DNA of 64,000 nucleotides from Spongilla lacustris (lineage: Eukaryota; Porifera; Demospongiae; Spongillida; Spongillidae), in contig OX442417.1 of the NCBI GenBank assembly GCA_949361645.1, positions 4,694,819 to 4,758,818 of the forward strand. The letters are read 5' to 3'. This document shows positions 24,524-34,010 of this stretch, one piece after another. Position numbers and translations under genes: made by a program. Under the pieces are notes generated by a model that had not been told where the DNA came from, made no database searches, and was given only the letters and a program-made list of their open reading frames with translations. Position 1 is the first letter of the stretch. The number at the start of each line of letters is the position of its first letter.

Positions 24524-24534
24524 CTTCTTATATA
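24524..24534 (-). promoter_or_regulatory. TATA box of glypican-like copy 2
   Basis: TATATAAGAAG on the minus strand, about 70 bases upstream of the ATG at 24459, identical in sequence and spacing to copy 1. Confidence 0.65.
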
Positions 24535-24819
24535 CAGACGGCTGATTAATAATTGCGCCACTCTCGTGCAGTCGTGCTACATTACGTCAGAGAACATATA
24601 TAGAGGGATTGGAAACGGGGCCAATCAACACTAATCAACGCGCACATTCCTCGAACGAATCAGTCCTTACAAGCGGTTAGATGGAACTTAGAAAATTTTA
24701 CAACTAACACCCAGGTTCCTCGCACTCAGCATATGGTCAACGATCGTACCAAGCCATCAGTGAAATGGGACAAAGGGAAGGAGACACTGAGTGAATTTAT
24801 TACTGATGAATGTGCCGAA

Positions 24820-25019
24820 NNNNNNNNNNNNNNNNNNNNNNNNNNNNNNNNNNNNNNNNNNNNNNNNNNNNNNNNNNNNNNNNNNNNNNNNNNNNNNNNN
24901 NNNNNNNNNNNNNNNNNNNNNNNNNNNNNNNNNNNNNNNNNNNNNNNNNNNNNNNNNNNNNNNNNNNNNNNNNNNNNNNNNNNNNNNNNNNNNNNNNNNN
25001 NNNNNNNNNNNNNNNNNNN
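24820..25019. other. Assembly gap
   Basis: Exactly 200 N. ORFs running through it are meaningless. Confidence 1.
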
Positions 25020-25735
25020 CTCTATAATTTAAGCCTAGCCTTATGGCCTTGTACATCAAAAAAGAGCTAGACCGTGCAGATTTTGCTACAACATATACAC
25101 GCAAAAGACAAATCCACTTGAAAAAAAATACTATAAACATCAATACCAGTACTCAATATATAGGCACGCAATTCTTGATCCTCCAACGGCAGCATGCACG
25201 ACGGTATTATGGTATATCACTTCTGCAAACAACACTGCTGCTGAATACATGCAGGCAATCTATAAGCAGCGCAAACATTTTTTACCATGCATATATAGTG
25301 ACTAAGCAACCTGTAGCTCAATTTGGCTTGACTTGGTGTATAGAGTAAGTATAGGCCTACTAAAAATTACCCACACTAATCAAGACATTGCATATAATGA
25401 GGTGTATGCATATCCCTTAATTGATGAAACTATAGCTCATTGTTACTAACATATGAAAGAAATTAATCCAAGCCTCCTCCAACGAAGACTTGCATATATA
25501 TATACACATGTACCCATACATATATAATGGCACAAGATGGCAAATATTCAGTTTAAGTGATCATGTGCGTGGGGAGCTGTTTATTGTTTTTTCAAAAGCG
25601 AGTGGACTTGTTGTCATAAAACCAAATTACATCGGATCTACATGTATATACGCGCTGCAGGGTTTACTCCATTTTGAATCAGAACAATTAAATGTCATGC
25701 AGTTCCCATCCCCAAAGCAATAACAATTATTACAC
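25020..25735. other. Spacer upstream of the kinase
   Basis: AT-rich sequence with no recognised gene. It should contain the kinase promoter, but I could not single out a core element. Confidence 0.4.
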
Positions 25736-25789
25736 GTGCACATGTCTATATGTACGTGCACTTTTACACTACATGATGCACATATAAGA

Positions 25790-27421
25790 ATGGCTGCGGT
25801 GTCTAAGAAAAGTGAGAGAAAGAGCAGAAGGGCCGAAGAACTCCTCGAAAGCTTGCTTATCGACAAGTCCAGTGTAGAATACACGGGCAGAGAGCTCGGT
25901 GTTGGATCCTACGGTCGAGTGGTTGAAATGAGAATGAATCGGGTGAAGTGCGCGGGGAAGAAGCTTTACCGCGAAGCGTTTCAAAGCACCCAGTCAGACA
26001 AAATCTTGGAGCGGTTCGCGGACGAGTGCATCAGGCTAAGCGCCCTCAGACATCCGAACATAGTGCAGTTCTTGGGTCTGGTGATTGAGGACGAGTCTTC
26101 AACCATAATGGTTACTGAGCTGCTGCCTTTCAGTTTGTCCAAGTGCCTTTCGCAGTACCCGGCCATCCCAATTCATTTAAAGAACTCCATGCTACTGGAC
26201 ATTGCACTGGGGCTAGTGTACCTGCACGCTAAGGGCATCATCCATCGCGATCTCAGCTCCAACAACGTTCTACTTACTTCCTCGCTGCAGGCCAAAATAG
26301 CCGACTTCGGCATCGCTAAAGTGCTCACAAGCTGCCAAGATTTCACTATGACAATGCTGCAAGGGACGGCCGACTTCATGCCCCCCGAGGCCACCATGGC
26401 GAACGCTGAAGGCCAAGTCATGTATGACTACAAGGCCGACATCTTTTCCCTCGGCCACGTGATGCTCCACATCACGGTGCAGCAGCTTGTCCCGCTTCCG
26501 CCCAAGATGAGAGCGGATTGTACCATTCATAACCAAACTGTGTTTGTTGTCTCCGAAATAGAGCGCCGCAAAGAGCTGATAGATAGGATGGGCGAAAAGC
26601 ATCACTTAAGGGAACTTGCATGCCTGTGTCTCAAAGACAACCCAACCGAGAGGCCCACACCTGTGCAGGTTGTGGACATACTGGAGGAATTTTGCCACCA
26701 GATGAATGCCAAGCGTGCGAACATGATCGAACTCGTTAGCCGTGTTGCAGAATTGGAGGCGGAGGTCGCAAGAAAGGCGATTCAAGATGGCGTCATTTCA
26801 TCACAGTGCCCTGCACAAATAGCACTCGTTTCCAATGCAGCGGTTATTCCTTTTCAAACCACCAAAATTGGCTCATGTACAACAAGTGTTATACCGGCTC
26901 TACCTTTACAAGCTATAGACTCAAAAGTATCCCAAGTGCCAGCGATATCATGCGGTGTGGATAAACTACAAAGCCCCGTGGAGAGCACCAGCAATGGCGT
27001 CGATATCGATAAGACCGGTAACGAAATACACACTTACAGCCGTGTTACTAAGCACCAGAGAAACAAGCCGCGTGACATTAACGACACCAAAGAGGAGGAC
27101 CTGTCAAACCTCTACGTTCCTTTAAGCACAGTTGGCGAGAAGAAGGTAAAACCACTCCCACTTCCCCCTACAAAAGCTAAACAACCTCAGACAAAAGACG
27201 CCTCTGGAACAAGTTCGCCAGTTCCCAAACCGCCTCAAAAGGCTACTGCTGAAGCTTCACCTATTGTTAGCTTGCAGAAGGGCGGCGGCTCTTTGTATCG
27301 GCAAAGTGCAAGTGGTCGAAGGCAGCAGGACGCAGGTGTCTCTAGATTCAATACAGTGCACCCTGTTCCCAAACCGCGGAGGTGCAATAGGAGCCTGAAA
27401 GAGGCTGGCTTTGAACTGTAG
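25790..27421 (+). CDS. TKL-like protein kinase with proline-rich tail, single exon
   Basis: 543 aa from the ATG at 25790; an in-frame ATG at 25736 would add 18 residues, but the protein after Met 25790 begins with the basic, hydrophilic MAAVSKKSERKSRR that looks like the natural start. The kinase domain runs from about residue 31 to 302: glycine loop GVGSYGRV (37-44), likely ATP-binding lysine K57, helix C glutamate E79, HRDLSSNN (152-159), DFG (172-174), PPE in place of APE (198-200), D217 and R288. All catalytic residues are present, so it should be active. The loop resembles tyrosine-kinase-like (TKL) enzymes more than true tyrosine kinases. A short coiled coil follows (about 310-330), then a low-complexity tail with LPLPPTK, PVPKPPQK and PVPKPRR, which are SH3-binding-type motifs. 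There is no signal peptide or membrane segment. The absence of introns suggests retroposition or a naturally intronless family. Confidence 0.93.
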   Translation: MAAVSKKSERKSRRAEELLESLLIDKSSVEYTGRELGVGSYGRVVEMRMNRVKCAGKKLYREAFQSTQSDKILERFADECIRLSALRHPNIVQFLGLVIEDESSTIMVTELLPFSLSKCLSQYPAIPIHLKNSMLLDIALGLVYLHAKGIIHRDLSSNNVLLTSSLQAKIADFGIAKVLTSCQDFTMTMLQGTADFMPPEATMANAEGQVMYDYKADIFSLGHVMLHITVQQLVPLPPKMRADCTIHNQTVFVVSEIERRKELIDRMGEKHHLRELACLCLKDNPTERPTPVQVVDILEEFCHQMNAKRANMIELVSRVAELEAEVARKAIQDGVISSQCPAQIALVSNAAVIPFQTTKIGSCTTSVIPALPLQAIDSKVSQVPAISCGVDKLQSPVESTSNGVDIDKTGNEIHTYSRVTKHQRNKPRDINDTKEEDLSNLYVPLSTVGEKKVKPLPLPPTKAKQPQTKDASGTSSPVPKPPQKATAEASPIVSLQKGGGSLYRQSASGRRQQDAGVSRFNTVHPVPKPRRCNRSLKEAGFEL

Positions 27422-27652
27422 CCTGTTAATCGCCAAACGTGTATGTCGCATGCATGGTGCACGCTATACCTATTGCGAGTCACTCAACTCAGTAAGACAG
27501 TATGACTGTCATGTTATACATGTATAACGTAAAATTCTATTGTCTAGCTCGTATCCTAGTTAATAATAGCATGCAGAACTAGCTTTTTATACTTATTGAG
27601 CGTGATGCATCAGTAAATATGGTTGCAGGGGGCTAGCTAGGGGATATGCGGG

Positions 27653-27668
27653 AGGGGGGGGGGGGGGG
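27653..27668. repeat. Poly(G) tract
   Basis: A run of about 16 G, 55 bases before the C/A/G block. Confidence 0.9.
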
Positions 27669-27722
27669 TATTCCGGGGTGGGGATCAAAAGACCATCGCT
27701 TAATGCTGCGACCACTTCCCCT

Positions 27723-27723
27723 C

Positions 27724-27754
<31 letters not shown>

Positions 27755-27775
27755 AGGGGGGGGGGGGGGGGGGGG
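27723..27775. repeat. C22-A11-G20 homopolymer block
   Basis: Three homopolymers back to back. The C and G parts are complementary, so the block is a palindrome with an A11 loop. It may be real or an assembly joint. Confidence 0.85.
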
Positions 27776-27779
27776 AAAT

Positions 27780-30700
27780 CGTATAATAAATATAGCGAAA
27801 ATGAAGTAAAATATACGACGGCACTTATTAATTGTACTGTATCACCACACTGACAGCATTTTATCAAGCGTAAATATATAATTATTCGTATATCTATACA
27901 TGTAGCTATCCTTGCACTGATGGAAAAGTTCATTTGCAATCTTGATATCTACTAGCTTGTGTTTTTGCATAGGTTTGTGAGGGTTCTAGAGTGAAATGGC
28001 GATGTGGTCTAGGTTTGATAATGGAGCACACACTGAAATTTTAGCATGTTTTCATCCTATGTTCCTGTGCATTTCTTTCTTGTTTTAATGATGTATGGTT
28101 ATGTAACTGATGTATGAATGCATTAACTTCGTGAAAAAAATTTTCACCGGGCTCAGTACACCTTGCTTAATATCGCAACTGTACGTAGCCTAGTCCCCTG
28201 TAAACACCAAATCTTAAAAAGAAGCTGAAGATCCTATCTTATGCTGTAAATACCGGTATATTGTAACGCAAATAATATGTGATCACGTCGCTCAGCCCAG
28301 CGTATGGTATCCCTGTATACGTAACCGCAGAAGTAAATCAATAAATAAAAAAGAAGCGATATTGGTAATTAATATCAGTAGGTAAGTAGACTTACTAACA
28401 ATCCCTCATAGCAAATGTGGAGAAAAATCTGGCCTGCTAGTACCCCATAGGCCCATACATGTCTATGAGAAGATATACGGGAATATTCGTTGATTCGCAA
28501 TCCGCGAATTAATTACTTTTCGGATATAGTTTTGTCTTGATTTTAGTTTTAAAGAATGGTTAATGGAATAATTTTTTTAAGTACATATATCATAATCAGA
28601 CCGGCTTATAGTACATTACAGAGTTGGTTAAAATTCAAATTGAAAAATAAAAGCAAGATGACCGCCTATGTATGGACCATTTCTGGATATGTCCTGTCAT
28701 CCTGACTGACCTGAGCCAAAAAGGCAGACGATCTGCGCCTGACCGACCACTTTTAAACCCCTTCCGACGCCGCTGAGGATGGCCTAAAAAGTGATGCAGG
28801 CCCTATGTATGTTAAATTGATGCCTGAGTTCCGACCGCTTCCATTTATTGAAGTATAAAAGCTTTGTAGTAGGCTCAACGGCAACGCTGATCGCATCAAA
28901 GCCTTTTGTATATAAAGTGTATGACAATTTTACTAAAATCCCATGTAGAATGGATAGGAGGCTGAGTCCCTTATGGCACTACAATGCCACAAATTGAAGT
29001 TATAATTTCTTATGATTATAATTATAGGTAATTACAATATACAAGTCTGATGATGCTTTTTTAAAAATTTGCATGCTAGCGATCCGCGAAGTTTTAAACA
29101 TGGCTACGTAAAAGCGGTACTACAGTCGCTTTCCGCTTAATTCTTTCACATGTGTATATGTGGTACCTGTGCATGAACATCTGCATGCAACCATTAAAGC
29201 AATTGCTGCAGAGAAATTATGCATGCAACCAGTATATGAATGTCTTTTTCGGATTTATCTAATCCGGCGAGGAGTACCCGTGATAGGGTTCTCCGTGCAT
29301 ATCGAAAAGATCTTATACAGTAATTGTTGCAGTAGTATGAAATGCACCACAAATATCCAACACCTTTAAACTTCATATTGGTGGAAAGGTTCTACACAGA
29401 GATGACGATTTTATTGTTCAGTATATAGATAATGTGCATGATGTACGTCAGCGGGTCAATGCAGAAGTTAAAAATAAAGCTTAACTTTACCCAATTCAAG
29501 TGCAGAGCATTGATTCGATAGGCATGCGATCTAAGTATAATTGTTTCATGCTCAATACAATGATCTACTCCGCCATTGACCCCCCCCCCCCCCCCCCCCC
29601 CCATACATGCATATTTGGCCAAACACAACAGGGATCCCCACTATTAAAAACAAGGGGATCCCACCCACCCAGCCACCCCGGGCTCCCCCAATCTTATTCA
29701 GCTTCCTACGCCTATGAAGCATGTATGCACAGAGGTATACATAATTATTATTCAGCGCGGGGCTGACTGGCCCTTGCGTTAGGCTCAGCAACAGAGCTAT
29801 ATGTCGAAGGCATCGTACGAGAGCAGGCCGGCTTCACCTTGCAATTGTGACGAGAGCTATAAGCCTAAAGCCAGGGCCGTCTTGGTATTGTAATGAAATA
29901 TTACAATGGTACAATAGCGTTCAACACAGAGAACTCGTTGAAGGTGCATTGCATGGTGAGAGCTTTAATTAATTTGGTCAGTATTGTGACCTGAGTGAAA
30001 GAACACATACATGTATGATTTACACTAAAACAATCATTTTCTCAAATATGTAACTCAGAAAGTAGGTTTTTGAGTGCAAAAGAAACCCCAGATTCGGTGT
30101 ACCCCATTTCTATAGTGACAGATCTCCCTATGGTTAACAAAATGCTAATAAACCAAACAATTAACATACATCTTACCAGAGGTTCAAATCAGTGCCTTTA
30201 CTGGACTTATGTCAGCCAGCGGTACTATTACAGCATTTTGCCCTATAATTTCAAATACCCACGTGCACCTGAGTTTATTTGTTTTGCATAACATCCGAAA
30301 TTCCTTCATTAGGACATAAAACATTCAGATGCATGATTTGTGTGCTTGTGTACACATATTCAAAATATACCTCGATCATGCATGCAATACTTTTTTTTTT
30401 TAATGTTTATTTCTAACCATGATAACAGATATAGGAAGTTGTAGAATGTAATGTGCATTTTTGAAAAGCAGCATTGCTCACTGTTGTGTGTCAAAGGGTG
30501 AGGCTGAATATTCCTGCTGAATAGATCTGGATATGGTACTGTGCATGGCTGATTTGCTGTATAGCACTCAAGTTGTCTAATAGACTGCATGCACATATCC
30601 AAATTATCCACAACTCTGGCATGCATGGACAATTTAGTCATTAGGAATAAATTGAATGCATATGAACTGAGTTTGAAATAAAAAGTAAAATATATATATA

Positions 30701-31240
30701 TATATATATATATATTCCTACCAATGCCAATATGCATGGCTGCTATCATCTGATTCCTCAATATTTAAATGATTAACAAAATTAATGAATGAAGCTTGTT
30801 TACCATTCAACTCTCTACTGCCTATTAGTGCGGGGGAGTATTGTCACGGTCCACCATTAGAAGTACGCACGGTCACAATACATAGATATCAACTTGTACA
30901 AATAAGCACAGAGAAAAGCTCTCACACACACAAATACATGTCCCAAAGTATTAGTGTATAACCCAGCTCAGCGCGCGGCCAAATAAACAAATCATGGACA
31001 CAAAAGTCCAACCCTCTCCCCTCCTTTGAATAATAATGTTTAGATTTTTATTTTGATGTTCAGTACAGTGCAAAATGCATTATATTGGAGAATAATGAGA
31101 TAATAATAAAATATTAAGTAAAAAAAATAAAAAAGAAAAAAGAAAGAAGAAAGAAGAAAGTAGCCTTCTAAATACTTGGACGGCGTTGGGAATGGAATAA
31201 ATCAACACCTCGGACTCATGGCATTCAGGATATTGACCCT
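27780..31240. other. Long spacer, no gene recognised
   Basis: About 3.4 kb of AT-rich sequence. It contains a C22 tract (29581-29602), a GGGATCCCC inverted pair near 29632-29662 and a (TA)n tract near 30691-30715. Short ORFs show no domain. Confidence 0.45.
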
Positions 31241-31247
31241 ACGTATA

Positions 31248-31305
31248 TACAAGACGGGCAAGAAGAACTGGTTCGCATGCAGTCCTTCTAATTGCCCGTC
31301 TTGTA
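31248..31305. mobile_element. Small foldback element
   Basis: TACAAGACGGGCAA at 31248 and its complement at 31292-31305 form 14-bp arms; pairing continues inward imperfectly (GAAGAACT with AGTCCTTC). There is no coding content. Confidence 0.6.
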
Positions 31306-31545
31306 AAAAATATATATATATTTTTTTACGGGTTGGGTCTCCAGTTCTACGCAAAGGTCCCCAGTTCTATAAGTAGCATTATTGGGGACAGGGGGGTCCC
31401 CAATGCTACTTGACACCGGTATAGTTACCCTTATGTCTGTATAACCATGCATGTAAAGTTACAAATGATCAAGCCACACAAAATTTCATGCAAGGGGTTG
31501 TCAGTAAACATTTTGAAGTTATGACTTCACACAATGGCACAGATG

Positions 31546-32478
31546 CTATGATTCAATGTGCTTCAATTGAGGTTTGTTTGGATTGTTTTGAAGCAACCAG
31601 TGTGCAAGCCACTCCTGCAGGAGATGGGGGGAAAAACAGTCTGAATGCGACATGTATAGATGGAAGCATAAGCTAACCACTGGATTCTCTGGTTTCTGCT
31701 TGCTTAGCTCTGTAAGGCCCCTGGATAGCACTGGTGCAACGTGCCGTTGCAAGTAGTCCTTAGACAACTGTCCAAATAGAACAGGCTCAAATGTGGCTGC
31801 AGAAGGTATATACAGAACGAATACGTCAATATATGGAATGTATATGTACCAGTGTGTCGCTCCCACCTCCACCCTTTCCTCTTGCCCGACTCTCATCTAT
31901 TTAGCACTCTTACCACTATCTGGAAACATGAATTTTATTTCTCTTTCAGCGTTGAAAAAGCTGTCGCTGCCATGAAGTCCGTTTCTGGTATGATCATGGC
32001 CATATTTGGCTCTCATGCAATTGGGCACCTCTTCCTTTGCCTTAGACGCGTTCGTAGGCCCAAGGAGGGCCCTCCATTCAGCGATTGCATCAGGTTTAGC
32101 CAACGCAAGAACTATGATGTCACCGCTGGAAATGATTTACTTGGAAGTTTAACTGCCCGCACCACCCCAAAACCCGCCTCATTTACCTGTGCATGAAAGC
32201 AATCAGACTGGGAAAAAACATCTTCCCGTAATGCTCCGCATAAAAGTCAGCAGCTTGTTCGGGTGTTAGTCGAAGCCGTCTTTGCTATTTCACACCACTG
32301 CACGAGTAATTGACACTTGTTTTAACGACTCAATTCTTACCTGTAGAATGGTGAATCCATTTTTCTTGATGTCTTCTATGATGCTGTCCGACTGCTCTAT
32401 GGCATCAGGTTTTATAATAGCCAACGTTCTCTCCACAGTAATAGCAGGAGGGTCGGGGAACGGTGGACTCGCCTCCAT
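31546..32478 (-). CDS. NME5: NME5-type nucleoside diphosphate kinase homologue (five exons)
   Basis: Coding exons on the minus strand: 32478-32341, 32284-32187, 32125-31914, 31796-31678 and 31614-31546, all GT-AG and in phase, giving 211 aa; human NME5 is about 212. The NDK domain spans residues about 13-148: ERTLAIIKPD at the start, LTPEQAADFY and HYGKMFFPSLIAFMH in exon 2, and RNGLHGSDS with the candidate active-site His130. The tail (about 155-205) has the DPY-30-like segment DYLQRHVAPVLSRGLTEL and ends NNPNKPQLKHIES. This domain order and length are those of NME5, an axonemal (radial spoke) protein of motile cilia; sponge larvae and choanocytes carry such cilia. Every exon is intact, so it is probably functional. 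Low enzymatic activity is usual for this subfamily, and the sequence alone cannot settle it. Confidence 0.92.
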
Positions 32479-32784
32479 GTTATTATTGTTATTTACGATC
32501 GCTTAGCAACGGTCTTCGCACGTGCGCAGACATGAAAGTATACCGGGTAATTAAGGATGTGGTGCGTTGTGATTATATTTTACCAGACGGTATGGTTTTG
32601 CTATATTAAAGCACTTAGCTTTTTACCTCCTCACAACAGTATACCGTAGGTCAGTAACGAAAGGCGAAATGGTCCTGTGACTGGCAGTTAACTTTGTGTG
32701 TGGCTCCGGCCTAGTTTCGGCCCCAGCCCAACGAACGCAGTTACGAATGGATTACATCACCGTTACGCGTCCATAGGGTGTGAT

Positions 32785-33320
32785 ACTAGTCTGAGGACCA
32801 GACCATTATATGATAATATGGGTCTGGTGGCAAGGTTTTGTGCCAGAGGAATGTAATTATATATCCGATTTGCGTAATTATATTCATTGCAGCTTATTGT
32901 GGGCGTTTCTACATGTAATGTATCAGGCCAAGAGTGGGAATATCACAATCACAATGGAGCCTTTGAACATTCCGTAGATAATCACATAAATACGTTAGTA
33001 CAAAAAAAAAAAACACATCGATTTCCCTCCGCCTGTTGGTAGCGATACAAAGGTGTCTTTTTCCAGCTGTTATGCTGAACTTATGCATTGTACTACGTCG
33101 CACTGCTCTTTCCTAAGCGTTACACTTAGCTTTTTGCCTGTCTAGTCTAAAAGATAATCGAACCTGTCGTCATTGTCATGATCGAAACGCCCACATTGAC
33201 AATACACCTACCAAGAGTAACAATTACGTTGATTAGGATTCCTGCGGTACTGCCTCATTTTGAGGCACCTGCACCTGGCACAAAACCTTCTATGGGATAT
33301 GGTCTGGTCCCCAGACTAGT
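32785..33320. mobile_element. 536-bp non-autonomous element with long inverted ends
   Basis: The left end ACTAGTCTGAGGACCAGACC pairs with the right end (complement ACTAGTCTGGGGACCAGACC). A second block, AAGGTTTTGTGCCAG, is also inverted further in. GTGAT flanks both sides (32780-32784 and 33321-33325), a likely 5-bp target duplication. There is no transposase. It lies about 300 bases upstream of the NME5 start. Confidence 0.75.
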
Positions 33321-33639
33321 GTGATGCATGGCCGTGACATTAGGTTGAATTACGGTATTTCCAATTCATACATATACATGTATATGGCGGACTCGAAGCT
33401 TATTAACAAACACCTCGCCATCGAATTCACTACTTTTTAAAGGAACCCTTGCGCGTTCGATCTACATTTGGGTATGTACTTGTGTGTGGAAATTGGGGAA
33501 CCTTTGTATAAAGTTTGCAAGACCAAGCTTTTCAAAGATCACCTGTAAGCAAATTAAAAGGTCAGCTATCCGCTATAGCACCTCCTACATGGGAGTGATT
33601 TTTGCATATTGACACGGGGCCAGCAGGACAGCTCTGACT

Positions 33640-34010
33640 GAAGCTATGTAACAAGTGCTAATAATTATCGGCAGACACCAGTGGAGCCATATGACTTCCA
33701 TTCCATCCATTATGCTCCATGACCCGCTTAAATTATTTCATATCGGGAGTGCCTTTAGGCTGCCTTTAGGAGCAGCTGCTGAGGCCTCTGAGATAAGGAA
33801 GCACATCAGTAATGATTGCAAGTGTGCATGGAGATTTAGGATGGGTCTGTATCCCTTTGGTTGTTGAGACCTATGGTGTGTGGGGTCAAGAGGCTGTGAA
33901 GAGTTTTGCTCGATCAGTTGGCTTCACAGCTGGCAATCACCTGCTCCAAGCCATGTCATCAAACGCGACCTATAGATCCCTTTCATATGTCACATGAAAT
34001 AATAATTTAA
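33640..34010 (+). mobile_element. LINE-type reverse transcriptase 3' remnant
   Basis: Across a frame change the plus strand encodes EASEIRKHISNDCKC, then LGWVCIPLVVETYGVWGQEA. This resembles the region after the reverse transcriptase of animal LINE ORF2-type proteins (LGW.C.PLAVE.YG.WG.EA). It is short and interrupted. Confidence 0.5.

Noticed and set aside
24733..25143. ORFs running through the N block
   Set aside because: The open frame is only unknown sequence.
25736..25789. N-terminal 18-residue extension of the kinase
   Set aside because: Cys/His/Thr-rich, unlike a natural N-terminus. The Met at 25790 is preferred, though the upstream ATG cannot be excluded.
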